NCBI RefSeq assembly: GCF_024129435.1
Contig: NZ_JAMXXN010000020.1
Coordinates: 1-50,934, forward strand
Direction: 5' to 3'
DNA: 50,934 nucleotides
Source: Acinetobacter lwoffii
GTDB taxonomy: Bacteria; Pseudomonadota; Gammaproteobacteria; Pseudomonadales; Moraxellaceae
The notes beneath the pieces are model-generated. The model ran no database searches, was not told the DNA's origin, and was given only the letters and a program-made list of their open reading frames with translations. Both the position numbers and the translations under genes were made by a program. Below are positions 19,458-27,565 of this stretch, piece after piece. Every line of letters begins with the position of its first letter. The stretch's first letter is position 1.

Positions 19458-20399
19458 ATGATTTTGATTATATTGAGCAGCTTTATTCTATTAAGCTTAG
19501 CTATGTTAGCCTTGCTGTCTTACGAGTTTCGATTAAGAATACAGGATTTTTTTCTTGATTTGATTTCACAAAGCAAACAACAATTTTCTCAAGCAAAACA
19601 GTTTGTTCAGAAATTTCATCAGGCGGCATCGCCTGAGCATCTTCAGTCTGAATGGTATTTGCAGCAATGGTGGATTTTGATTTCAGGATTTAGCTTATTT
19701 GCCAGTATTTTAATGTTCGCTTTCACTCAGCCACTTACTGCAAGTAGGTTTGAAGCTGAATATTTAAGGAAAGTTGATCCACAGATTTATGCATTATTAG
19801 ATGGGCAAATATTAACAGCTCCAACTGAAGTTGATGAACAGCTTAATATCGAAGCCTTACAAGAAGAATCTTTAGCAAATCATTCTGTAATTTCAGCGCA
19901 AAGCCTTAATCTGAATATTGAAGACATTCATATAAATCCAAATATCAGCACAGCAGACCGTAAATGGAATAAGATGAATCCGCGATTTAAACAGCGCTTA
20001 CTGATGGTTTTTAAAATTATGCGCGAACAGCATGGTTATGAGCTGGTTTTACTCGAAGGTTATCGAAGTCCGGAAAGGCAGAACTCTTTGGCGACCAACA
20101 GTAATATTACCAAGGCCAAAGGCTTTCAAAGTTATCATCAGTTTGGTCTGGCCGCGGATATTGCCTTTAAGCGGAATGGCAAGGTGGTGATTAGTGAACG
20201 TGATCCATGGGCCATGCGTGGTTATGAACTGTTTGGCCAGATTGCAGAATCGGTGGGTTTAACCTGGGGCGGTCGCTGGAAATCCATTAAAGATTTTGGA
20301 CATACTGAATATCGTATGCCCGGTTTAAAGAAAACAGCTGAAATGGCGCATCAACTCATTCATGAAGGACAATTACAGACTCAAACATTTCAGCCTTAA
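19458..20399 (+). CDS. tagX: T6SS peptidoglycan endopeptidase TagX (VanY/M15-type)
   Basis: TagX is a membrane-anchored zinc peptidase that opens peptidoglycan for T6SS assembly; in A. baumannii it is reported as an L,D-endopeptidase. From the ATG at 19458 the protein has 313 aa. It has two transmembrane helices (about 1-21 and 71-90) and a C-terminal M15/VanY-type domain. The zinc ligands are visible as His227 and Asp234 in SYHQFGLAADIAF and His282 in FGHTEYRM; YRSPERQN at 202-209 is the usual substrate-loop motif. The ribosome binding site before this ATG is poor. The reading frame is open only back to 19431, so translation may be coupled to the short upstream ORF, or the true start may lie in another frame. 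Confidence 0.88.
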   Translation: MILIILSSFILLSLAMLALLSYEFRLRIQDFFLDLISQSKQQFSQAKQFVQKFHQAASPEHLQSEWYLQQWWILISGFSLFASILMFAFTQPLTASRFEAEYLRKVDPQIYALLDGQILTAPTEVDEQLNIEALQEESLANHSVISAQSLNLNIEDIHINPNISTADRKWNKMNPRFKQRLLMVFKIMREQHGYELVLLEGYRSPERQNSLATNSNITKAKGFQSYHQFGLAADIAFKRNGKVVISERDPWAMRGYELFGQIAESVGLTWGGRWKSIKDFGHTEYRMPGLKKTAEMAHQLIHEGQLQTQTFQP

Positions 20400-20414
20400 G
20401 TGCGAAATCGTAAA

Positions 20415-21176
20415 TTAATTTAGAAAAGTCTGCATATGTTTAATGACTTCATCTGGCTTTTCACCATGCAGCCAATGTCCTGTATTTTCAATGCATTCAA
20501 TTTTCGCCTGAGAAAATTGTTCATTGATTGCCGCAAAATGTTCAGGTTTTGAGATATAAAAAGAATTACCGCCACGAAGAAATAAAGCTGGCTGATTAAC
20601 TTTTTCGACCTTTTCCCAAGCCATAATATCTGGATAATGATCAAATAAAGCTTGAACATTAAAGAGCCATTGCCCTTTATTAAAGGATTTTAATAAAAAC
20701 TGAATTACCATTTCTTCATGAATGTATTCACGCATAATTTTTGCTGCCTCAAGTCGTGAAGCAACATTTGCTTGCTGCACAGCAAATAAGGCTTTAAAAA
20801 TCTCAGTATGATGACTCTCATGATATTGGATTGGTGTAATATCAAGAACGACCAACTTTTCAGTTTGTACTCGGGCTAAATCAGCCAATTTCATAGCAAT
20901 TTTTCCGCCCATAGAATGCCCTATTACTATGAACTTTTGAATATTTAAACTTGATAAAGTTTCTAGGACATCTTCCGCCATGAACTGATAATTTAAGTCT
21001 GAACTATGACCAGAAAGACCATGATTGCGTACATCAATTTGAAGCACGGTTCTTTGCTCAGAAAAATATCGAGCTAGTATTCCTAAATTACTTAAACTAC
21101 CGAATAAACCATGAATAAAAATCATTGGAGATAGTACTGACGTTTCGTGGTGTTGGAGTTGATAATTTAGGATCAT
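20415..21176 (-). CDS. ybfF: Alpha/beta hydrolase, YbfF-like esterase
   Basis: This 253 aa alpha/beta hydrolase has the oxyanion segment FIHGLFGS (about 19-26), the nucleophile elbow GHSMGG with Ser88, and the catalytic His234 in ENTGHWLHGEKP. The DVRNHGLSGHS motif (48-58) is typical of the YbfF/ABHD11 group of acyl-ester hydrolases. The protein has no signal peptide and is probably cytoplasmic. It is convergent with tagX, only 15 bp apart, and not part of the T6SS operon. The substrate is unknown. Confidence 0.88.
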   Translation of the reverse strand: MILNYQLQHHETSVLSPMIFIHGLFGSLSNLGILARYFSEQRTVLQIDVRNHGLSGHSSDLNYQFMAEDVLETLSSLNIQKFIVIGHSMGGKIAMKLADLARVQTEKLVVLDITPIQYHESHHTEIFKALFAVQQANVASRLEAAKIMREYIHEEMVIQFLLKSFNKGQWLFNVQALFDHYPDIMAWEKVEKVNQPALFLRGGNSFYISKPEHFAAINEQFSQAKIECIENTGHWLHGEKPDEVIKHMQTFLN

Positions 21177-21265
21177 TTGAGAATTCCGTGATTTCTTTCT
21201 TTATTTAAGTGTTTATAATGGATTTATATTGGGAATTAATCAATTGCGAAATTTTTAAATATAAA

Positions 21266-21309
21266 ATTTTGCTTAGGCTATTTTATGGAAGTATATTTTG
21301 CTTAGGCTA
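21266..21309 (+). repeat. Tandem pair of ATTTTGCTTAGGCTA motif
   Basis: Two identical 15-mers, ATTTTGCTTAGGCTA, begin at 21266 and 21295, 29 bp apart. The next 4-6 bases after each are A/T only. They lie about 90-130 bp upstream of the ybfF start codon. The function is unknown; they could be binding sites or remnants of a small repeat. Confidence 0.6.
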
Positions 21310-21714
21310 AAAAAACTTAATCGATTCATAAGTTTTTAAAATTACGATTTAAGATCTGGATGGATATCTGGCTATAAATATGAACGAAGATGGTTAAATT
21401 GTGATGCAGACCAAATAAAATTAATGAAAACCTTAAAACTGGGATTTAATAACATGTAAAGCACTTTTAGGTCGGAGTGTTTCTTAAATTAACTCGCTGT
21501 GATTATCCAAATAGACTGAGGTAATTTAAATAATCTGCCTTAATATTTACTGCTCATAATTTATTAAAGATCGACCATTCATAAGTAGCTTATTAATCGA
21601 CTTAATTCTGTTTAAAAATAATACGTTTTAAGACCAAATGAGTTACAGGCAGTAAATATCAGTATTATCAATTCCCCCTTCTCCCTTTCTTGAGAAAGTT
21701 GTTAAACTTATGTG

Positions 21715-21730
21715 TTGCTTAGGCTATTTT
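21715..21730 (+). repeat. Third copy of TTGCTTAGGCTATTTT motif
   Basis: This copy shares the 16-mer TTGCTTAGGCTATTTT exactly with the copy at 21269. It lies in gene-free DNA. Confidence 0.55.
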
Positions 21731-22057
21731 TAGCATCTTAAGATATTCAAGTTATTAGCTTAAATATCAGCGTACAATCACGCTATCCTACTTAAATCGT
21801 CCTGTTCAAGAAATTACAAAACTACGATTATTCATTTATTCTTATCAATGTATTAAAAACAGTGGATATATACCCGAGATATTAGATATTCACATCAAAA
21901 TAAATTTAAATTAACTTAACAGATTTTTTATTACATGATATTCAGGAAATGGTCTTTCAGGTTTTAATATCTATAAAATCTGGTTGTGAAATAGACTTAC
22001 CTACTTAATTTTTATTCTACTGCGAAAAACTTTCAAGATAGAAAAGTATTTTATAAT

Positions 22058-22426
22058 TTATTCTACATTCCTATTTTTACAAAATACGCTTGTGGTCATT
22101 CCAGATTGAGTCAAACTTTGATCCTGCCTCTTAAGAAAACTTTTGGCGACCATGACCATCGTGGGCGCCATATCCAGACTGCTGTTTTCTTCGGACACCT
22201 TTTGAATATCCTGATAGGCTTTCAGTCGTTTGCAGAAAGCCTGACGTTGAGTTTGGGCATCTACCTTTTGATCATCTTCATCTAAAATATGCTTGGTTTC
22301 ATTCACGATTTTAGTCTGAGCTGAAATAAACTCGTCATAGGCACTTTGTGAAAGCGGCTCTGCGAAGACCATGCTATTCAGTCCTAATAATAATCCAGCA
22401 CAAATGAAAGATGATTTTTTTAGCAT
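22058..22426 (-). CDS. Small exported protein of unknown function
   Basis: This 122 aa protein has a clear signal peptide (about residues 1-22, ending MVFA). The mature part is helical and charged, with two Cys residues (in AFCKRL and near the C terminus in VFCKN) that could pair in the periplasm. No family is recognised. The start codon directly abuts the stop codon of the preceding gene (TAA-ATG, no gap), so the two are co-translated. Confidence 0.75.
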   Translation of the reverse strand: MLKKSSFICAGLLLGLNSMVFAEPLSQSAYDEFISAQTKIVNETKHILDEDDQKVDAQTQRQAFCKRLKAYQDIQKVSEENSSLDMAPTMVMVAKSFLKRQDQSLTQSGMTTSVFCKNRNVE

Positions 22427-22789
22427 TTAAATTTCTTCTTTCCAGACATCTTCATAATCATCGGCATCAATCATGAAACGAAAACCTGTTTCCAGAGCCA
22501 GATACGGTAAAACTTCTGGTGCGATGTCCTGTAATTCACGTACTGTCATGGTTTCGAAAGCCTCTTCACTTGAAGGTTCTCCACCATAAATGTACCAGCT
22601 GATATTTTCAGCCGTTTCAGGCTTTTTACGGATGCCAACAATCGGATCCTGCTTTAAGGTATGTACGGCCACCGCAACAACATCATCACCCGTGACTTCA
22701 ACATAAGCCGAGCCTACTTCTTCACAAAGTAGCTTTTGCTCTGCGATCAGTTCTTGTAAAGGTGATAGGTTTTGCGTGTTTTTCGACAT
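22427..22789 (-). CDS. Small acidic cytoplasmic protein, possibly DUF2185/Imm33-like
   Basis: This 120 aa acidic protein has no signal peptide or membrane segment. The region KPETAENISWYIYGGEP (about residues 56-72) and the GFRFMIDADDYEDVW end resemble, by eye, the DUF2185/Imm33 immunity-protein group; this is a weak impression. It is translationally joined to the exported 122 aa protein downstream. A pairing of a cytoplasmic and an exported partner could suit a toxin/immunity theme, but nothing else supports that, and a plain housekeeping role is equally possible. Confidence 0.8.
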   Translation of the reverse strand: MSKNTQNLSPLQELIAEQKLLCEEVGSAYVEVTGDDVVAVAVHTLKQDPIVGIRKKPETAENISWYIYGGEPSSEEAFETMTVRELQDIAPEVLPYLALETGFRFMIDADDYEDVWKEEI

Positions 22790-22918
22790 TCGGTCTTACT
22801 CATCAATTTTCATTAGCGCGCTATTTTAACTTAATTTTAATGAAGCTGATTGGGATTTCATCGAGATCTAAAAAATATCTGCCCTTAAACCGTGTTAAGC
22901 GCAGATATGGATCTCAAC

Positions 22919-23521
22919 TTATTGGAAGACTTTAAAGCGCTCTTCATCCGCGAGATAATCTTTGGCACGTGGCTCGCCTTCTATCGAACCAAATACCAAC
23001 TGTGCACGCAACTTCCAGTTCGATGGAATGTCCCATTCCGCATGAACTTGCTCATCCACGATCGGATTGTAGTGCTGCAATGATGCGCCCAGCCCTTCTG
23101 TGTGCAATGCTGTCCATGTTGCAAATTGTGCGATCGCAGTCGAATGCTCTGCCCAGATTGGGAAGTTATCAGCATAAGATGGGAATTGTTCCTGTAAGCC
23201 TTCTACAACTGTGTGATCTTCAAAAAATAAAACAGTGCCTACCCCTGCCGCAAAACTGGCCATTTTTGCTGTGGTTTTTGCAGCGCTTTCTTCATCTTTG
23301 GCATAGCTTTTTAATTTATCTGCGACGAAGCCCCAAAACTTTTCATGTTCTGAATTGAATAAAATGACGGCGCGTGAAGACTGAGAATTGAAAGAAGATG
23401 GACTTTGCTTAATTGCAGTCTGAATCAAATCAGTCAATTGTTCAGGAGATTGTTCAACATTCTTGGCAATAGCATAAATAGTACGGCGTTTAGTAATTAA
23501 ATCTAAAAACTGATTCGACAT
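22919..23521 (-). CDS. Nitroreductase family protein (Frm2/Hbn1-like)
   Basis: This 200 aa FMN-dependent nitroreductase-fold protein has the opening FLDLITKRRTIYAI (cf. family xxxRRSxRxF) and the QSPSSFNSQSSRAVILF segment that binds FMN phosphate in this group. Further family features are VLFFEDHTVV, the AQFATWTALHTEGLGASLQHYNP stretch (quoted in part) and the C-terminal LVFGSIEGEP. These match the fungal Frm2/bacterial YdgI-like subgroup rather than NfsB. The likely activity is NAD(P)H-dependent reduction of nitroaromatics or quinones in the cytoplasm. The gene is monocistronic by spacing. Confidence 0.88.
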   Translation of the reverse strand: MSNQFLDLITKRRTIYAIAKNVEQSPEQLTDLIQTAIKQSPSSFNSQSSRAVILFNSEHEKFWGFVADKLKSYAKDEESAAKTTAKMASFAAGVGTVLFFEDHTVVEGLQEQFPSYADNFPIWAEHSTAIAQFATWTALHTEGLGASLQHYNPIVDEQVHAEWDIPSNWKLRAQLVFGSIEGEPRAKDYLADEERFKVFQ

Positions 23522-23862
23522 TTTTGAAAATCCTGGGATATATCTTCGGGAAAATTTGAACCTTCAGTTATTTTTATGAAGGATAGCTAATCAATGAAGC
23601 TTTTGCTCATCTTGAGATAAAGCTTTTATACCTTAAAAAATAATGGGCTGAATTACTAGGCTATTTAATTGATATTTTTATATATTTTTTGAACAATCGT
23701 TAAAACTACTGCCCTATGCGAGTGCCTGACGCTAAACCATGGTTCAACATGCGCTATTATTGATCAAAATTTTAAGAATAAAGCAGTTCAATGATCACAT
23801 TTAATATTACTTAGGCTATTTCAAGAGATCATGCATTTTGAAATAAATCTTATATTGCAGAT
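23522..23862. other. Intergenic stretch upstream of the nitroreductase gene
   Basis: Apart from the two degenerate TAGGCTATTT copies no gene or RNA feature was seen here. The sequence is AT-rich and must carry the nitroreductase promoter at its left end. Confidence 0.5.
23653..23822 (+). repeat. Two degenerate copies of the TTAGGCTATTT motif
   Basis: TTACTTAGGCTATTT occurs at about 23807-23821, and a shortened TTACTAGGCTATTT at about 23653-23666. Both are in the non-coding gap upstream of the nitroreductase gene and share the TAGGCTATTT core with the copies in the 21.2-21.8 kb stretch. Confidence 0.4.
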
Positions 23863-23896
23863 AAAATTAATCCCCCAAAATTGGAAGATTAATTTT
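23863..23896 (-). terminator. AT-rich hairpin, probable terminator of the 172 aa gene
   Basis: A perfect 10 bp inverted repeat, AAAATTAATC (23863-23872) and GATTAATTTT (23887-23896), lies 24 bp past the stop of the leftward 172 aa gene. The stem ends in a T run when read leftward. It is weak in GC, so efficiency is doubtful. Confidence 0.4.
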
Positions 23897-23920
23897 ATAA
23901 ATAAAAGCTAAAAAACCCGT

Positions 23921-24439
23921 TTAAAACTTCGCGTTCAACACCTGAGCAGATACTTTAGTCTTCCACAGCTCACGTAAAATCGGTAAATAGAATTTCTCAC
24001 CGAGTTCCACCAGTTCTGCATCAATCAGAGCATGCATCTCATGCATAAACAGATAGTCTAGTTCAACTGTAGTCAGTTTAGCCTGCTGCTTTTGATAGTC
24101 TTTGCGTTTTTGTTGGGCTTGTTTAACCAGACGATCCGCAAATGCTTTATCTTTAAACTGGGTAATCGCTTTTAAACGCAGTTCAATAATGCCCCATCCG
24201 GTTAAAAACATCTGGAAAGTCTCAAAATCATCGCTGGTCGATTCCCAAGACATTTCTTCCAGATTTTCATTATCCGGAAGCACAGGTAAAAGAAGTTCCA
24301 TGACACTCGGAAAAATCTTTTTAAAATTCAGAATAAATTTAACAGGATGCTCACCTGGATAATCCTTGAATTGCACCTTTCTTTGAACATCTGTTAAATA
24401 AATATCAAGCATAAAACAATCATCAGTGGTTAATCTCAT
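23921..24439 (-). CDS. Conserved-looking hypothetical protein
   Basis: I do not recognise this 172 aa protein. It is cytoplasmic by sequence (no signal or membrane segment), with an N-terminal mixed region and a C-terminal helical part rich in Lys/Gln (about residues 100-130, KQAQQKRKDYQKQQ). No catalytic motif is apparent. An internal ATG at 24412 is an alternative start; neither has a good ribosome binding site. It stands alone between fumC (same strand, upstream) and the nitroreductase. Confidence 0.7.
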   Translation of the reverse strand: MRLTTDDCFMLDIYLTDVQRKVQFKDYPGEHPVKFILNFKKIFPSVMELLLPVLPDNENLEEMSWESTSDDFETFQMFLTGWGIIELRLKAITQFKDKAFADRLVKQAQQKRKDYQKQQAKLTTVELDYLFMHEMHALIDAELVELGEKFYLPILRELWKTKVSAQVLNAKF

Positions 24440-24538
24440 CTAACACTATTGTACGCAACTCTGCCTGAGATAAAAACCACTGCTGACTATTCCATGATAA
24501 AACAGGCGTAAAGATTGAAAATAAAAGTGCTCCGGCCC

Positions 24539-25933
24539 TTATTTAGCATTCGGTGAGACCATCTGTTCAGGACGCACCACTTCATCAAACTGTTCAGCGG
24601 TGACTAAACCCAGTTCAACAGCCACCTGTTTTAAGGTTTTTCCTTCCTTATAAGCTGTTTTGGCAACCTTAGCTGCATTCTCATAACCAATGACCGGATT
24701 CAATGCCGTGACCAGCATTAAAGAATCATGCAGGAAATGTTCAATTTTCTCATGATTCGGCTCAATGCCTACGGCGCAATGATCATTAAAACTGTTACAC
24801 GCATCGCCTAAAAGCTGGATGGATTGCAACAGGTTATAGGCAATGACCGGCATAAACACATTCAGCTCAAAATTCCCTGATGCACCTGCCACGTTAATGG
24901 TGGTGTCATTGCCGAGAACTTGCGCCACGACCATGGTCATCGCTTCACTTTGCGTCGGGTTCACCTTACCCGGCATGATGCTAGAACCCGGTTCATTTTC
25001 AGGTATACGCAATTCACCAAAACCACAACGTGGCCCGCTGGCCAGCCAACGAATATCATTGGTAATCTTATTCAGACTAACCGCTAAAGTCTTTAATGCA
25101 CCAGACGCGAATACCGCAGCATCACGGCCTGCCAACGCTTCAAATTTGTTTGGCGCAGTCACAAATGGCAATCCAGTTAACTGTCCCAGAACTTTAGCAG
25201 ACTGAACAGCATAATCAGGATGAGCATTTAGACCGGTACCAACCGCTGTACCGCCTAATGGCAATTCATATAAGCCAACTAAGGCCTGTTCTAGACGAAG
25301 AAGTCCATGATCAAGTTGAGAGACATAACCGCTGAATTCCTGCCCCAAGGTTAAAGGCGTAGCATCTTGTAGGTGTGTCCGGCCAATTTTTACAATATCG
25401 GCAAAATCCTGAGATTTGGCATATAAAGTATTGCGCAAGCGTGTGACTGCCGGAATTAACAGTTCATTGATCTGCAAGCTCGCAGCCACATGAATCGCCG
25501 TCGGAAATGAATCATTGGTAGATTGGGCACGATTGACATGATCATTCGGATGAACCGGTTTTTGTGCCCCTAAATGATTGCCCAGTTTCTGGTTGGCAAT
25601 ATTGGCAATCACCTCATTACAGTTCATATTGCTTTGTGTACCTGAACCAGTTTGCCAGACTACCAGTGGAAATTGACTGTCCCATTTCCCGCTGACGACT
25701 TCATCTGCCGCATCCACGATATAGCGTGACAGTTCTTGGGGAATCTGGTTTAGCTCGGCATTGGTCAAGGCCGCAGCTTTTTTGACGAGTCCCATGGCAC
25801 GAATCATTGGCCGTGGCAACCGCTCATTGCCAATTTTGAAATTTTGCAAGCTACGCTGAGTCTGAGCGCCCCATAAAGCCTCACTCGGTACAGCCACCTC
25901 TCCCATCGTGTCATGTTCAATACGTGTTTGCAT
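24539..25933 (-). CDS. fumC: Fumarate hydratase class II (FumC)
   Basis: FumC interconverts fumarate and L-malate in the TCA cycle and, unlike class I fumarases, needs no iron-sulfur cluster. The family signature [16 protein letters not shown] is present, as are [26 protein letters not shown] and the substrate-binding NDSFPTA segment. The start was set at the ATG giving [13 protein letters not shown] (464 aa), because the four residues before it in a longer reading are not found in the family. A Fur-box-like palindrome lies about 97-115 bp upstream of this start, so iron-starvation induction is likely, as known for fumC in Pseudomonas. Confidence 0.96.
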   Translation of the reverse strand: MQTRIEHDTMGEVAVPSEALWGAQTQRSLQNFKIGNERLPRPMIRAMGLVKKAAALTNAELNQIPQELSRYIVDAADEVVSGKWDSQFPLVVWQTGSGTQSNMNCNEVIANIANQKLGNHLGAQKPVHPNDHVNRAQSTNDSFPTAIHVAASLQINELLIPAVTRLRNTLYAKSQDFADIVKIGRTHLQDATPLTLGQEFSGYVSQLDHGLLRLEQALVGLYELPLGGTAVGTGLNAHPDYAVQSAKVLGQLTGLPFVTAPNKFEALAGRDAAVFASGALKTLAVSLNKITNDIRWLASGPRCGFGELRIPENEPGSSIMPGKVNPTQSEAMTMVVAQVLGNDTTINVAGASGNFELNVFMPVIAYNLLQSIQLLGDACNSFNDHCAVGIEPNHEKIEHFLHDSLMLVTALNPVIGYENAAKVAKTAYKEGKTLKQVAVELGLVTAEQFDEVVRPEQMVSPNAK

Positions 25934-26029
25934 GTTCAACCTCAATTCTTCTTGCCTGTTACTGATTTTAGGAATTTCTATATCAATGATTTAATCTATT
26001 TATTTAAAGTAATCGATTACAGCAATAAT

Positions 26030-26048
26030 GTAAATGATAATTATTATC
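26030..26048. promoter_or_regulatory. Putative Fur box upstream of fumC
   Basis: The 19-mer GTAAATGATAATTATTATC matches the Fur consensus GATAATGATAATCATTATC at 16 of 19 positions and contains the perfect palindrome GATAAT-T-ATTATC at 26036-26048. It is upstream of fumC and downstream of the epimerase stop (same strand), so it can only serve fumC. Confidence 0.65.
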
Positions 26049-26071
26049 AAATATAAGCTAAATACTCTTAC

Positions 26072-27082
26072 TTACTGCCCTCTGAGCATATTCTGATAAA
26101 ACAACCATTCATCCTCAAGCATCTTTCTGAGTGAACGCTGAGGTTGCCAATGTAGGATATTTCGCGCTTTTCCAATGTTCGCCCCCAATTGATCCATTTC
26201 CGCATGTGGGTATGGCAGAGCATCCATGGTTTTGATTGCAGACTGAGTCACTTCAGCCAGCTGATCTAGTAAATCCTGTATGGAAATCAATTCACCGGCA
26301 ATATTAAAGGCTTCACATTTTAATTCCTGCTGTTGTGACAGCCATTGCAAGGACTTGATCACGGCATCACAACAGTCTGCGACATGCAGAAAACTGCGTT
26401 CTACTGTGCCATCCGCAGTATGAGCCTGACGGCGTAATTCCAGATATTCACGTTGCTGTGCAGCGACCTGCATCGCCAAAGGCAAAATATTTTTTGGCAA
26501 AGGTGGCACTGCTTCCCCCAGTACACCGTGTTCAAAGGCACCTGCGATATTGGAAAGACGTAGGATTGCAATCCGCCATTCATTGTCAGTTTTGGCAGTA
26601 TCGCGGATAATTTCCTCAACCATCTGTTGCGATTTGATATAGGGATTCGGATAGGTATAGTTAAAAGGCAGATCTTCGCTTAAATCTGTGCCAGATTGTC
26701 CATATACCGCCAGACTGGATAAATGTACCAGATGACGCACTCCGGTACGTTGCATGGCACGCATGAGACTCATAATACAGCTGACATTATCATTATAATA
26801 TTCAAGTGGTTTTAATACTGATTCTTCCAGTGACTTAAAACTTGCGGTATGTACCACAGCCTGAATCGAATGCTGCTCAAAGACTTTGTTCAATGCTGGG
26901 GTATTGCGAATATCAATCTTGATAAAAGGTACGTACATGCCGGAGATAAATTCAAGACGCTCCAGAGTCTGTAAGTTGGCATTGGCCAAATTATCGACCA
27001 CAATGACCTCTAGTCCTTGTGCTAACAGACTTAAAGCAATATGTGAGCCTAAAAAGCCTAATCCACCCGTCACTAAAATCAT
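26072..27082 (-). CDS. NAD-dependent epimerase/dehydratase (GalE-like SDR)
   Basis: This 336 aa extended short-chain dehydrogenase/reductase has the NAD-binding GGLGFLGSH motif at 6-14, followed by VVDNLANAN. AVVHTASFKSLEESV matches the GalE VIHFAxLKxVxES region, and LSSLAVYG matches its catalytic Ser segment. The YxxxK active site reads YIKSQ (Tyr148 to Gln152): the catalytic Lys is Gln, one base away from Lys. Lys150 is nearby but at the wrong spacing. The protein may be a sugar-nucleotide epimerase with altered activity, or inactive. It is divergent from tusD and alone in its orientation. Confidence 0.88.
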   Translation of the reverse strand: MILVTGGLGFLGSHIALSLLAQGLEVIVVDNLANANLQTLERLEFISGMYVPFIKIDIRNTPALNKVFEQHSIQAVVHTASFKSLEESVLKPLEYYNDNVSCIMSLMRAMQRTGVRHLVHLSSLAVYGQSGTDLSEDLPFNYTYPNPYIKSQQMVEEIIRDTAKTDNEWRIAILRLSNIAGAFEHGVLGEAVPPLPKNILPLAMQVAAQQREYLELRRQAHTADGTVERSFLHVADCCDAVIKSLQWLSQQQELKCEAFNIAGELISIQDLLDQLAEVTQSAIKTMDALPYPHAEMDQLGANIGKARNILHWQPQRSLRKMLEDEWLFYQNMLRGQ

Positions 27083-27111
27083 TTATACTACCTACTTTCT
27101 GATGAAGCCAA

Positions 27112-27133
27112 GATCAATCTGTTGCTATTGATC
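27112..27133. promoter_or_regulatory. Inverted repeat between epimerase and tusD
   Basis: GATCAAT (27112-27118) and ATTGATC (27127-27133) form a perfect 7 bp inverted repeat in the 70 bp divergent gap between the epimerase gene and tusD. It could be an operator for either promoter; no regulator is suggested. Confidence 0.35.
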
Positions 27134-27152
27134 AAGCCTGTAGTGAATTTCG

Positions 27153-27521
27153 ATGAGCACCTTAATTCTTGTTACCTCCGCACCGACTTCCATTTATGCC
27201 TGGCATGCCCTGGGTTTGGCTCAGGCCTTGCAAGATAAACAGGAAACATTCCGTGTATTCTTCTATCAGGACAGCGTATCGGTCGCAAATGCACTGCAAT
27301 GGGTACCCGACGATCAACGTCATCTTACACACGCATGGCAAGCGCTACAGATTCGCCTTCCAGTCTGTGTAAGTGCAGCATTGGCGCGTGGCATTACAGA
27401 TCCGGACAATGCTCAACGTCACAATATTCAGCAGCATAATCTGGCAGATGCCTTTGAATTGGTCGGTTTAGGTGAACTTGCCGATGCTGTTCAATCCTCA
27501 CAACGTCTCATTCAATTCTAG
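27153..27521 (+). CDS. tusD: Sulfur relay protein TusD
   Basis: TusD accepts persulfide sulfur from TusA within the TusBCD complex and passes it to TusE for 2-thiolation of wobble uridine in tRNAs for Lys, Glu and Gln. The 122 aa DsrE-fold protein has the sulfur-carrying Cys72 in LPVCVSAALARGIT, which matches the TusD active-site motif (CVAAALRRG). It begins a four-gene operon tusD-tusC-tusB-tusE. Confidence 0.92.
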   Translation: MSTLILVTSAPTSIYAWHALGLAQALQDKQETFRVFFYQDSVSVANALQWVPDDQRHLTHAWQALQIRLPVCVSAALARGITDPDNAQRHNIQQHNLADAFELVGLGELADAVQSSQRLIQF

Positions 27522-27565
27522 ATGTTTCATTTTTTAGAATGTGTTGCTTTTCCAAGGAATCTTGT

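Larger units (their letters stand above)
21177..22057. other. Gene-free AT-rich stretch with repeated motif
   Basis: No open reading frame with a plausible ribosome binding site was found in these 881 bp on either strand. The only structure noticed is three exact copies of the 10-mer GCTTAGGCTA (at 21271, 21300 and 21717). The stretch separates the esterase from the downstream small-gene pair and must contain the ybfF promoter region at its left end. Confidence 0.6.

Noticed and set aside
22427..22789. Calling this a T6SS immunity gene
   Set aside because: Likeness to Imm33 is faint and there is no effector gene beside it, so only a possible family is noted.
24843..25205. 120 aa plus-strand ORF inside fumC
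   Set aside because: Antisense shadow of a highly conserved enzyme gene.
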